Of a DNA stretch of 64,000 bases, positions 12,215-22,695 are shown in pieces. The number at the start of each line of letters is the position of its first letter. Positions within the stretch are counted from its first letter, which is position 1. The notes below the pieces were generated by a model, which was given only the letters and a program-made list of their open reading frames with translations, was not told the DNA's origin and made no database searches. Both the position numbers and the translations under genes were made by a program. The stretch is from Aquatica leii (taxonomy: Eukaryota > Arthropoda > Insecta > Coleoptera > Lampyridae): assembly GCA_035610365.1 (NCBI GenBank), contig CM069436.1:57737505-57801504 (forward strand). The letters are read 5' to 3'.

Positions 12215-13272
12215 GATGCGAAGTAATAACATTCTGTTGAACTTTCATTGTTTATTATTTTGAAATGAATATACACAACGTTTCGATTGCTGTGGTATCT
12301 GCAATCGTCATCAGGTGAATACTAACAAACTTAGAAACTACTGGAGCTTATATACTAAAAACATGTTCGATGAAGCGTTCAAGCGTACAAAATCAATTTA
12401 GCGTAACAGATTAATTAATTAACAAAATTACTTAGTAAAGTTTAAGTTGTTTTAGAGGTTCGATAAGTGGTTTCCATATGTTGCTTATCTCGACACTTGG
12501 CTGGCTGAAAATTTCTTTGTTGTTGTTGATGAATGCCGCTTCTTTAAATTTCCGTTTGTACCAATGTTCCTCCCTGTGTATGATTTTGGCTTCCAACCAT
12601 TTCATTCGATGTTGGTTATCCCACGAATGTTGCGCGATGCCGGACTTAGGAGTCGCTCCTCTGTGTGTGCGTCTGATGTTCTTTCAGTCTGATGTCAAGT
12701 GGTCTTTTGGTTTCCCCCACGTATGATTTGCCACATTCACATGGAACTTGGTAAATACAGTTTTGGGAATCTCGACTTGTTTGTGGCTTTGTATTGGAAA
12801 TTATACTCCTAATGGTGGTCGATGATTTGAACACTGTATTTATGTTGTAGCTTTTCCCTATACGTTTTATTGATTCTGATAAACCTTTGACATATGGGAT
12901 GCTCAGCAGTGAATTGGGCAGTTCTTCTGTTTTAGGTTGTCCCATGGTGTTCAATTGCTTTTTCCGCAAAAGTTCTCCTACAATCTTTTCTGGATAACCA
13001 TTCTGCCTTAGATCGTTTCTAATGTTTTTGATTTCTTCTCGTAGCGCTTTCTCTGTGTTGCACAACCTTTACGCTCTGTCGATTAGAGATTTTACTACTC
13101 CCCTCTTCGTAGATGTGGAATGGTTGGATTCAAAGTTGAGATATCGACCGGTGTGTGTCGGTTTCCTATAGACAGTCGTTTCCATAATTTTCTTGTTCTT
13201 TGTTACTTGAACGTCTAAAAAAGGAAGTGAGTTCTCCTTTTCCTTTTCCATAGTGAATTTGATGGATGGTTT
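12215..13272 (-). repeat. Left inverted arm of the Penelope-like element, with broken RT/endonuclease coding
   Basis: Read on the minus strand, this arm encodes the end of the RT (PSIKFTMEKEKENSLPFLDV onward) and then the GIY-YIG domain (CIYQVPCECGKSYVGE). Compared with the right arm it has a TAC-to-TAA change right after SLIDRA (near 13066). It also has a small indel near 12652 that shifts the frame after the KEHQTHTQR segment. It lacks the one-base deletion that breaks the right arm, so the two arms carry different lesions. The inner boundary lies at GATGGATGGTTT (13261-13272), after which the unique RT region begins in the opposite orientation. Confidence 0.9.
12280..12314 (-). ncRNA. Hammerhead-ribozyme-like core, left arm
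   Basis: The minus strand reads CTGATGAC, a 6-bp stem GATTGC/GCAATC around a 10-nt loop, then GAAAC. This is identical to the copy at 15619-15653. Hammerhead motifs are known in terminal repeats of Penelope-like elements. The CTGATGA and GAAAC boxes fit, but there is one extra nucleotide before stem II, and I could not draw a convincing stem I. Activity is unproven. Confidence 0.5.
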
Positions 13273-14923
13273 CCGAGTGAAATCTCCGATACCAGGAACA
13301 AGAGCCCTCAAGATACTGGAACGAGCAAGTTTTGCGCTTATCCGGGCACAAATCAACCACCATCGATGGAAGAAAACTTTATTACTCCAAGACGCCACAC
13401 AAAGATTCGAGGAGATAAAAGAGTTCACATTGGAAGAAGATTACGCACCAATATTCCGCAAAATAGACGCTACTTGCGAGAAGGTACGACAACTACACCA
13501 AGAAACACACGACAGAAAATGGGCTAAACTCACACGAAACCAACAGAAAGCAGCCGACAACCAAAAGAACGCAAGGAGAACGATAGTCAACATATCGACA
13601 CATCCACTGTCTGCTACAGAAACGACTCTATTAGAGAAAGGACTCAATTTTTCGATAACACTAAAACACGTGCCTGTACTGGACATCATTGGTGCCGTCG
13701 AGACAACACGTTTGAATCCAACACAAGCAGAAGAATTCAAGTGGAAAATCAGAAGTGCTCTAGAGAAGAAAAGAAAACAACATACCAACATCACTAAACA
13801 CGAGGAAAAAGTTCTCACAAATTTACGGAAGAACAAATCCATTAAAATACTTCCAGCCGACAAAGGGGCCGCAACTGTCATCATGGATGCCTTCACCTAC
13901 GACCAAAAAATTGAAGACGTCTTAAATCAAGGGAATTACCGCAGACTGAAAAAAGATCCGACAGCAAGCTTGGAGAGGAAGATCTATCAAGTCCTAAAAC
14001 TCTACGAAAGACATCTAACACCAAGGATGAGAACGATGCTAACACCACACTACAGCAAACCACCGCATCTATATGGACTACCGAAGATACATAAAAACAA
14101 CATGCCGCTTCGACCGATAACCAGCTCTCGTAATGGACCCACATACCAGCTATCCAGATTTCTACTACCAATTCTGCAACCACTACAGAAGAACAGCTCA
14201 TCTTTTGTCAAAAACTCCAAACATTTCGTTGAGATTCTGAAAACAATACAGCTACAACCACGGGATCAATTAGTCAGCTTCGACGTAGAAAGTCTTTATA
14301 CTAATGTGCCAGTTGAAGAAGCATTGAAAATCATCCAAACGAAACTCCGAGAAGATGAAAAACTCCAGGAAAGAACCACGCTGCCGGTAGAAGGAATAAT
14401 GAAGCTCCTAGAATGTTGCCTCAAGAACTCGTACTTTCAGGAGAAAGACAGATTCTTTACTCAAGACGAAGGACTGCCAATGGGTTCATCTCTATCACCA
14501 GTAGTCGCCAACATATACATGAACTGGTTTGAATCCCAGGCCATAGAGAAATCAAAATTCAAACCCAAAACATGGCTTAGATATGTTGACGATACCTTCA
14601 TAATTTGGAATCACAGTAATCGGCAACTAGACCTTTTTCTAGAACATTTGAACAACATCAAACCATCCATCAAATTCACTATGGAAAAGGAAAAGGAGAA
14701 CTCACTTCCTTTTTTAGACGTTCAAGTAGCAAAGAACAAGAAAATTATGGAAACGACTGTCTACAGGAAACCGACACACACCGGTCGATATCTCAACTTT
14801 GAATCCAACCATTCCACATCTACGAAGAGGGGAGTAGTAAAATCTCTAATCGACAGAGCGTACAGGTTGTGCAACACAGAGAAAGGGCTACGAGAAGAAA
14901 TCAAAACATTAGAAACGATCTAA
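13262..14923 (+). CDS. Penelope-type reverse transcriptase
   Basis: The frame is open for about 550 codons. Numbering from the upstream GTG at 13253, it shows Penelope RT landmarks in order. These are a basic N-terminal region, PADKGAAT (about 202-209), LYGLPKIHK (273-281), SFDVESLYTNVP (catalytic Asp about 344), GLPMGSSLSPVVANIYM (about 407) and RYVDD (catalytic Asp pair 446-447). The KPTHTGRYLNF thumb segment follows. The enzyme copies element RNA into DNA at a cleaved target. The ATG at 13262 lies just inside the inverted left arm, so the original start may have been lost or replaced. A run of four A at 14903-14906, where the left arm has five, shifts the frame and ends this ORF early with ...EIKTLETI, separating it from the endonuclease. 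In related elements RT and endonuclease are one polyprotein. Confidence 0.9.
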   Translation: MDGFRVKSPIPGTRALKILERASFALIRAQINHHRWKKTLLLQDATQRFEEIKEFTLEEDYAPIFRKIDATCEKVRQLHQETHDRKWAKLTRNQQKAADNQKNARRTIVNISTHPLSATETTLLEKGLNFSITLKHVPVLDIIGAVETTRLNPTQAEEFKWKIRSALEKKRKQHTNITKHEEKVLTNLRKNKSIKILPADKGAATVIMDAFTYDQKIEDVLNQGNYRRLKKDPTASLERKIYQVLKLYERHLTPRMRTMLTPHYSKPPHLYGLPKIHKNNMPLRPITSSRNGPTYQLSRFLLPILQPLQKNSSSFVKNSKHFVEILKTIQLQPRDQLVSFDVESLYTNVPVEEALKIIQTKLREDEKLQERTTLPVEGIMKLLECCLKNSYFQEKDRFFTQDEGLPMGSSLSPVVANIYMNWFESQAIEKSKFKPKTWLRYVDDTFIIWNHSNRQLDLFLEHLNNIKPSIKFTMEKEKENSLPFLDVQVAKNKKIMETTVYRKPTHTGRYLNFESNHSTSTKRGVVKSLIDRAYRLCNTEKGLREEIKTLETI

Positions 14924-15501
14924 GGCAAAATGGTTATCCAGAAAAGATTGTAGGAGAACTTTTGCGGAAAAAGCAATTGAACACCATGGGACAACCTAAA
15001 ACAGAAGAACTGCCCAATTCACTGCTGAGCATCCTATATGTCAAAGGTTTATCAGAATCAATAAAACGTATAGGGAAAAGCTACAACATAAATACAGTGT
15101 TCAAATCATCGACCACCATTAGGAGTATAATTTCCAATACAAAGCCACAAACAAGTCGAGATTCCCAAAACTGTATTTACCAAGTTCCATGTGAATGTGG
15201 CAAATCATACGTGGGGGAAACCAAAAGACCACTTGACATCAGACTGAAAGAACATCAGACGCACACACAGAGAGGAGAGACTTCTAAGTCCGGCATCGCG
15301 CAACATTCGTGGGATAACCAACATCGAATGAAATGGTTGGAAGCAAAAATCATACACAGGGAGGAACATTGGTACAAACGGAAATTTAAAGAAGCGGCAT
15401 TCATCAACAACAACAAAGAAATTTTCAGTCAGCCAAGTGTCGAGATAAGCAACATATGGAAACCACTTATCGAACCTCTAAAACAACTTAAACTTTACTA
15501 A
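14869..15501 (+). CDS. GIY-YIG endonuclease domain of the Penelope-like element
   Basis: This 210-codon frame overlaps the RT frame by 55 bases and is reached by a one-base frameshift. It begins with the linker NDLRQNGYPEKI, then LLSILYVKGLSESIKRIG, then the nuclease domain. The domain reads CIYQVPCECGKSYVGETKRP (about residues 102-121), which supplies the GIY/YIG pair of tyrosines and the zinc-binding CxC typical of Penelope. It continues with IRLKEHQTH and SGIAQHSWDNQHRMKW, and ends with EHWYKRKFKEAAFI. The domain nicks target DNA to prime reverse transcription. The catalytic tyrosines, Arg and Glu region look intact here. The apparent ATG start is probably an artefact of the frameshift. 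Confidence 0.88.
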   Translation: MQHRERATRRNQNIRNDLRQNGYPEKIVGELLRKKQLNTMGQPKTEELPNSLLSILYVKGLSESIKRIGKSYNINTVFKSSTTIRSIISNTKPQTSRDSQNCIYQVPCECGKSYVGETKRPLDIRLKEHQTHTQRGETSKSGIAQHSWDNQHRMKWLEAKIIHREEHWYKRKFKEAAFINNNKEIFSQPSVEISNIWKPLIEPLKQLKLY

Positions 15502-15618
15502 GTAATTTTGTTAATTAATTAATCTGTTACGCTAAATTGATTTTGTACGCTTGAACGCTTCATCGAACATGTTTTTAGTTTATAAGCTCCAGTAGTTTCT
15601 AAGTTTGTTAGTATTCAC

Positions 15619-15653
15619 CTGATGACGATTGCAGATACCACAGCAATCGAAAC
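15619..15653 (+). ncRNA. Hammerhead-ribozyme-like core, right arm
   Basis: The core reads CTGATGAC, GATTGC, a 10-nt loop, GCAATC, GAAAC. It lies about 120 nt after the endonuclease stop, in the terminal region of the Penelope-like element, where such ribozymes are known. The sequence after GAAAC (GTTGTGTA) could form the very short stem III seen in retroelement hammerheads, with cleavage after GTA. A strong stem I was not found within the monomer, so this may be an inactive or dimer-dependent form. Confidence 0.5.
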
Positions 15654-15749
15654 GTTGTGTATATTCATTTCAAAATAATAAACAATGAAAGTTCAACAGA
15701 ATGTTATTACTTGGCATCAAGCAACATTGTTTAATACATTCAAACAAAC

Positions 15750-15763
15750 GTTGCAAATGTATT
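15750..15763 (+). repeat. Target-site duplication, right copy
   Basis: This is an exact repeat of the 14 bases at 12201-12214, immediately after the extended right end of the Penelope-like element. Confidence 0.8.
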
Positions 15764-17614
15764 ATTTGCTTTAATTTGTATTCATCTACTAATTATCTTT
15801 AAAATTTACTGTTTCCGTCAGCAATAAAACAATTTTTATGTATATTTTTGTTTTATTTAGTACTTTTATATCTATCATTAAAATTCAAAAAAATACCAGC
15901 ATTGTATAAAAATAGTAGAAAACAAACAAATTTAAAATTCGTTGACATTGTAACAATTGTTGCCACCTATATGAGTAATGTTACACCATTAGTTGCATAA
16001 TTTGCCGCACAAAACGACTGTAGCGTGCAAATACCCCTTTAAAGAATTTCGATTGTAAATTAATTTTTCAAGCGCTTCAAATTTTGAAATTTAGTTTACT
16101 TATTTTCCCGGGACTTTGTTTACTTCGGCGCTCTGTACAAACATAACAAAAACTGTTCAAAGAATATAGTTTTTCAATCATGATAACCACACGCAACGCA
16201 CTTGTCAAACATTTCTTCAAACTTTCTTAACTAAGTGACAGTTTAGTGACATTTGTCTTTTGCCAGCTCACGTCAACAAGTGAACAAATAATGACTTGCT
16301 CCGCCAACTACAACTTTTATGTCTGCACGTATCGGTACCAGAAATTTCCATTTTAGTATATTTTGCAATTACTAATTATTACTTCTCTACTTCTCTTTTA
16401 AATTTAACGTAAATCTTAGTGGAAACAAATAAAAATATTCTTTGAAAATGTAATGTAATACCTTATGTTATAATACATTTTCTGTGTTTAAAATAACACA
16501 ATAACTAAAATTAAGTCTTTTTAGCCGTTCTTTTTTTTAAAAAAGATTTTTTTATTGTATTCGGTTTTGTAATTACGAGGAGTAAATTAAGTTTTGCGCA
16601 TAAAAATTGGAATACATAATTTGCTATTGACAAGTCAATTTTACATAACCTACACTAATGATGTTTGTATATAACTATATTTTAGTTTTTTGTTTTATTG
16701 TTTAAAAAATTATTTTTTATAATAACTAAATTTTCAAACTGTGTAGTTTGAGACTATGGATTAAAAACGCAGTTTTAGTAATTTTAATTCGTAAACATTA
16801 TGAATCTATTGCTCAAATGATATTTTCTATACACTGTGACTAAATTTATCTGTTTACTATTATCTTCTTTATCATTAAAGCTAAAATTAGGTTGAATTTA
16901 CAAAGTTGAAACAGTTTTCCCGTGGATTACATATAGTATATTTAAAAAAAACAATTAAATATCGGATTTTAACAATATTCAGAGAAGTACATTTTTTTTT
17001 AATTTCCGACCTTATATATTTTTGAACGTTTTAAAAGAACTTAATATTATTCTAATTAACAAATGAACTATGCACTACTACTTTAGATTCAAAAATAAAC
17101 AAATAAGAATTGTTTGCAAAAAAAATGCAATATGATAAAATTCTAGAATTTAATAAATGCTCTTAGAGATTACCATTTAGCATAACGCTTTTCCGGATCT
17201 TCAAGTTCCACTTTGTTATACTTCTTAAGGTAAATGTGTTAGAATTTTTTAAAACGTTTCCGAAAAAATTTATTTGAGACGTCACTTGGGAATTGAATGT
17301 AAACAAAGCCGTTCAAATAATTTTGAAAAAACACTACTTTTATCCTTATAAATAGAATTCTTTTCTGGAGATGCATAAAGAATATAGCCTTTTTGCAACT
17401 GATTTATTAATTTTTGCAAGAACAAATCTTCCAATTCAAGTAAGACATTAAAACTTTGTGATGTGAGATTTTTTTTAAATTCAAACGTGTGTAATCAACG
17501 GAATCAAAATTTTGAAAATAGGTTAAGTCTTGACTTAAAAGGCTACTGTAACCAGAGAGCTTTATGTCCGTTTACTATCAGAAATCATAAACGATTTATT
17601 TGATTAATTTACGT
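15764..17614. other. AT-rich intergenic DNA with one dispersed motif
   Basis: No gene was recognised. A segment at about 16040-16145 resembles 23375-23490 in the same orientation. Both contain AAATTTAGTT.AC followed by TATTTT.CC.GGG, a GTTT.CT stretch and CGGCGCTCTGTA. This suggests one end of a dispersed repeat. Confidence 0.4.
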
Positions 17615-17800
17615 TGCTTTACAAAGTCAGACTTTACTTCCAGCAAGATTTGAAGTAGAAATTGAGTAAATGAAGCTTTTGGTAAAAATCGAATAATCAC
17701 AAACGCACGGATACGTTGGCTTACACGTTTCTTGGACCTAACGCCACCAGATTTTTTCTTGTGGGGTTTTATAAAGACGAAGGGATACCGTAATGTTTTA
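17615..17800 (+). pseudogene. Mariner-like transposase fragment
   Basis: The frame at about 17733-17790 reads LDLTPPDFFLWGFIK, the conserved SPDLxPxDFFLWGxLK block containing the last catalytic residue of mariner-type transposases. About 100 bases earlier, FQQD (near 17640) matches the FQQDGAPxH block with the second catalytic Asp, directly followed by broken frames. The rest of the protein is not recognisable. A TTTTGGACACACTGTATAT sequence at 18221-18239 resembles the outer ends of mariner/Tc elements and may mark its right end. The copy is dead and heavily mutated. Confidence 0.7.
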
Positions 17801-20800
17801 GAATTTTAAAACAAAATTATAGAAATTTATTATGCACCATATTTACACATACACATGTCTTTACGAACAAGGCAACTTTTTTAAGTATTTAATAAATTGG
17901 CTAAATTGTGTTTCTTGTTTTACTAGATGCTTACAATTTGAAGTAGGTATTTAATTTGAAATTTATTACTGCATGTATTTATATTTAAACTTAAAGTATT
18001 AGTGCGTAAGATATTTGTTATTCAGAATTTTATCTTTTTAAAAAAATACCTATAGATATATAGTGTTCTATTAGAAAAAAATAATATATTTAAGAACATC
18101 GCTAGAATCCAATGTTTTTATGATTACGCTCTCGCAATCTACATGAAAACGCTTCAGCTTTGCTAATTTAACTCAATTTTTAGCTTTAATAATAAACAAA
18201 ATAGCAATAGTAATAGATAATTTTGGACACACTGTATATTGTAACCGGGATAGTTACTTCCGCTTATAGCTATAAAATTCATATTACTTAAACAAATTCT
18301 ACGTGTCTAAGAGTTTTTATTTTTATTAAAAGAAATTTTTGTCAGTGTGTAGAATGGCATGTATTTTATAACATATTGCGGATTTCATTTAGTATTTTCT
18401 TATTATTTTTTATATGAAAGTTACATAGAACGTTATTTACTAAACGTCTTGTCAACGTTAGTGTTATAAAGATATAAAATAATTCGTAAGATTTCAAATA
18501 TATCTTTAGGTCAAGGATGTCACTTATAAAAATACAATACCCAAGTTATGATAATTAAGAGTTTTAGTTGCATTCTACTTGTCTCGCATTTTAATATGCG
18601 TTAAGCATTAACACAGATTTATTTCTGTTTGATGAAGTAAATAGTATTTGATCGCATCTGTTCAAGCTGGAAATTACCGTCCTTCAGTAAATTATTGTAA
18701 AGTTATTGTACCCTACATGTCACCGAAAGGGTAACTTCCATAGATCCAAATACCTAACACTGTATGTAGAATAGAAGATAGCTTGGTTAAACGCATAAAA
18801 TGGTCGCTGCTCTTATCTCTACCAAATGAAATATGAGACCAACTTTACATTACAAAAGTACAATAACTGTCATTAAGAAAGTTATTACTGAAATAAATTT
18901 TTGTTATCCTTTTATTTTCAGTACTAATAAATTTTTATTAGTTTTATTATTTAAAAATAGACAATTTTAAAGAATTAAATTTGACCAAGGTTACATTGTA
19001 ATGATAATAAATTGCAGCATTGGAACGTTTAACATGTATAAATTACCACAAAATCTTTATTGCTTTGTAGCGTAATACTGTAATTCCTCTTTATGTCAAG
19101 TTTGGTTTAAAATAATACTAAAAAATTGAAGTAATTTTACATAATACTTGTACCGTTCAGTCAACGCTTGTACGTGGTTTAAAACAACTTATAGTAGCAT
19201 ATTTTACGCTACGAATACTTAATTTCTTCTACGTTATGCGGAGTCAATTTATTGTATAACAGTTTTAAGGAAATTAAAAAATACGATGGCAATTTTTTTC
19301 TACTCTTTGTAAGCTGACATAAACAAATAAAAAATATATAAAAAGTTTGGATATACATTATAGTTATTTACAACTGTTAACTAATTCTAAATGTAGTCGC
19401 CACTGACATGGAGGCGTTTTTTATTAACGGTGTGCAAGCTTTTGTATATTATATTGCTACCTGGGTTGCCAGTCAATATTTCCATTGGGCGCTTCTCCTT
19501 AGTGTTAAACCAACCAAAAAGTTGTTTGAGAACCTATTGTCTACAAACTACTTTCTTAACAATGTCGTCTGTTACTACGGATTTTTTTCTTCATTCCCTT
19601 TATCATGCAAATATTAGTTTGTCCTTCTCGACTAATCTTACACTATTTTTGCACTGCACTGTTACTTATAAAGTTTTTTTTATACACAACACACAATTTT
19701 AAAACAAATTTTAGCCGCCATATTGCCCTCGCTTTAGATAAATCGGATCACGGAGCATATCTTGCATTTGACGGAAATTTGATTGTAGTAGTTATGACAA
19801 TATAAGAACACCTATGCTACGTAATATTTAAATTGGTTTGGGAGGTATTGCAAGATAGATTACTAAATACTATTGCACAAGCGCTATGTGGCTATGTCAA
19901 CTTAATATCTATTATCAACCTAACAGAACATGAAAAAATAGCATTTGTATTTACAAAAAACATTAAATGACGTGTTAAGTGTTGAAGCAATGTACATATA
20001 TAACTTTGGGAAGTATTGTAAGATTAAATTGCGTTTTTGAGTTAACAAACTAGTTTTTGCGTGGTTATACCACGCTATATATCACATTAGTTAACATTTG
20101 ACTTACGCCATGGGTAGTTATTTTAGGCACATTGAACCACTGCATGTGAGGTCTAACCTGGTTGGTTGTTATGCTCGTATGTAACAATTACACGAATTGG
20201 GCAATTAGTCTACGTGGTTAATTTCTGTTTCCAAACCTACTAAGTTAATGAAAACTTATGTCAAAAAATTAATTAAATTTTTTTTGAATAGATTCACCAT
20301 TACCTAAACGGTCTATTCATGCAATGTTAGGTAAATTACTTTGTGTAAAGTAATAAAGAAATTCAACGTAATTTGTGTTAACATTTCACTAATATTAAAA
20401 TAAATATTATTAAAAACAACTGCAATTTGTTTATGTTCGAATAATTATATTTATTAAAGTGAAATTTAGATTTAAACATATGTACAGTTGACATAAGCAA
20501 ACAAGTGACGCGAAGGGGCGTGATTGAGGGCGCTTTAATTTTGACAGTACATTCAAAATAAAAAGTATTTCGGCGGCAATTTTAAATAATTTAAATTACG
20601 TAATATGCATTATAAGAAGTTTCTATTTAAATACCACTGCTCAATAATTTCAGATATAAGAACTTATGTTACTTACCTATTATTTTACGCAATCTATAAG
20701 AATGAAATCACATTTTGAGATTGCTTAAACCTACTATTTGGAGTAACAAAACATTAATCATGCTGCTTTCGACTTCCTAAAGAATCTGAAGACATAAATA

Positions 20801-21305
20801 GAAATTTAGCGATTCAAACATTCCCAGTTTTTTTAAAAATTAGTAACAACAGACTTAAAACATACTTAATAATGAAGTTTTCGTATTTTTATTTATTTTG
20901 ATATTAATTTCATTGTAGTATTACAAAAACAGTTGATCCTTATATACAGTGCTACAAAACTTGAACAATTTGCTTAGTTATACTTAAAAAAAATTACGAG
21001 ATTTTACCAATAATTATAAGACAATTATGTATTACGTTAAAACAGAACATAGATGTTATTAGAAAAACAATAAATTCTTAGGCAGTAATTATCCCGACAC
21101 AAAACTTTGGCAGTTGCCTACGTTATACTCACCAATATTACATATTTAAAATATTAACAGTATTATACCGAAATTAAGCATTGGATTATAATAAATAACA
21201 AGATAAATGTTATGTTAATATCAACTAATTGTTACAGTTTAACTATTCTACTACCACCTCAAAAATATTTATGTATTCAAAAATTAAAAACTAATTAAAT
21301 ACAGG
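17801..21305. other. AT-rich intergenic DNA, no gene seen
   Basis: The overlapping short frames at 19408-19805 show no domain and are probably chance. A candidate mariner terminus lies near 18221-18239. No other repeat or RNA gene was recognised. Confidence 0.4.
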
Positions 21306-22695
21306 TTAACTGCTGTGATCCTCTTCATCACTACTGTCTTCATCTGATGAACCAGAGTTCACTCTAAAAGACATGCTTTCCACCGTTTCATCCAACAGGC
21401 CATCACGTTCCCACATTTCGTCAGCTAAACGGTTAACATGTTGAACATGTTTATTCCAATCAGATTGAGTAACTTCAGAAAATGCATTTCTTACAAAATT
21501 CTCTATTTCTGCATTACTTTGAGTGACATTGTTCATTGCCACTTTATGTTTTACCAAACTCCAAATTAATTCAATACGATTCAGGTCTTAATGATAAGGT
21601 GGCAAACGTAACACAGTGTGTCCATGTTTCTTTAGTAATTCATCAACTATATAAGATTTGGTGATGTTACATTGTTTCACCAAACATAGTAATTCAGCTT
21701 TTCTTATATCATTAATAGTTGATATACCGTTAGATTCCAACCATTCTCTAATGTCCATTTTTTTTGTACCTTGATTTGGTGGTTTGTTTATTTGTACGCT
21801 ATGATATGGTGCGTTATCCATAACAACAATACCGTTAGGAGGCAAATTTGGAATTAGCTGTGTTTCCATCCATTGCATAAAGTTATTATGGTTCATATCA
21901 TCATGGTAGTCGCCAGATTTACTTTTTGATTTAAAAATTAATAGTCCATTCTTCACAAATCCGTAAGATCCACCTGCATGAACAATTATGTATCTTTGTC
22001 CAGCTTTGCCTGTGTGATACACACCAGGTTCATTTTCTGATTGCCAGCATTTACTAACCCCATACGACGGATGTGTGTATGTTTCATCTAAGTATGTAAT
22101 AGGTTTTTTCTTTTCTCCTAGAGCATCGTTTTCTCGTAACTTTCTTAAGTAGCGGCATCTCCAAGCTACAATGTCATGACGTTCCATTAACAATTTCCTT
22201 TTATCGTGGCATTTTCTGTATTTAAACCCAATTTGATGTAACGATTTTCTTAGAGTATCTGTTCCACCACAGTAGTCAACTTTTTCCTGCATTTTCTGAA
22301 CTAAAATCTTCAACGTTGGAACCTTTTTGTCTAAGGTATAAGTTTCATGAATACTTCTTTTTAAGATGCCTAAATCAGCATTGTCCAAAACAATTTTATT
22401 GGAACCACCACTTCTTTGTTTTTTTGAGGGAGATTTTAGTACTCCATGCTCAGTTTGCAAAACTTCACTCCTAATGAAAACATTTTTTATTTACATATTT
22501 TAAATATTTATTAACTTACCTTATTTGTTTTATAAACTTCGGTGATTTCCCAGTGGCTGCTGCAGCTAATTCAGTAGCTTTGTCTAAAGGAAATGACCAC
22601 ACACCTGCTGCTTTTTGCTTGTCGAAGAACTGTACAACAGTTCTAATAATATTTCGAGCTTCGGCATGAACGGTTTTCCTTGATTTACTTTCCAT
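21306..22695 (-). pseudogene. Spliced DDE (Tc1/IS630-like) transposase gene with one in-frame stop
   Basis: Exon 1 (22695-22520) starts MESKSRKTVHAEARNIIRTV. A GTAAGT donor at 22519 and a TTTTCATTAG acceptor ending at 22471 remove a 49-nt intron, and the split codon gives ...KQI-R-SEVLQ. Exon 2 (22470-21306) completes a reading frame of about 446 codons. Its N-terminal half resembles the helix-turn-helix part of Tc1-type transposases. Catalytic motifs are YLDETYTH (Asp about 187), VVMDNAPYHS (Asp about 277) and LNRIELIW (Glu about 359). The spacing between the second Asp and Glu is 81 residues, against the 34-39 usual for Tc1/mariner. The extra part (about 298-325) has a SAP-like look, with REWLESNGIST and KAELLCLV. 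The C-terminus is acidic (SSDEDSSDEED). A single TAA at 21588-21590 follows LPPYH, where the older copy at 23.9 kb has Cys. Apart from this the frame is clean, so the copy died recently or the stop is read through. Confidence 0.85.
22471..22519 (-). other. Intron of the DDE transposase gene
   Basis: This is a 49-nt intron with GTAAGT at its start and a T-rich stretch before CATTAG at its end. Removing it joins two exons in frame. The older copy of the family at 23.7-24.8 kb has a TTATTTACAG acceptor at the matching place, which supports the position. Confidence 0.85.

Larger units (their letters stand above)
14660..15716 (+). repeat. Right arm matching the inverted left arm of the Penelope-like element
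   Basis: The sequence from AAACCATCCATC at 14660 to CATCAA at 15716 is the inverse partner of 12215-13272. It contains the RT tail, the whole endonuclease, the 3' untranslated region and the hammerhead-like core. The unique, single-copy RT interior is 13273-14659. Confidence 0.9.
12215..15749 (+). mobile_element. Penelope-like retroelement with inverted terminal copy
   Basis: This 3.5-kb insertion contains a Penelope-type reverse transcriptase (13262-14923) followed by a GIY-YIG endonuclease (14869-15501). A left arm (12215-13272) is the reverse complement of 14660-15716. The arm includes the 3' untranslated end, most of the endonuclease and the last part of the RT. Partial terminal copies in inverted or direct order are typical of Penelope elements. 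The right end carries about 33 extra bases (15717-15749) not present in the left arm; Penelope elements are known to have such a one-sided extension. A perfect 14-bp target duplication flanks the element. The arms are about 98 percent alike by eye, so the insertion is fairly young. Small frameshifts make it probably non-autonomous. Confidence 0.92.

Noticed and set aside
13441-14201. Long minus-strand open frames (13441-13896 and 13893-14201)
   Set aside because: They lie wholly opposite the Penelope reverse transcriptase and have Ser/Val/Cys-rich composition typical of antisense shadows.
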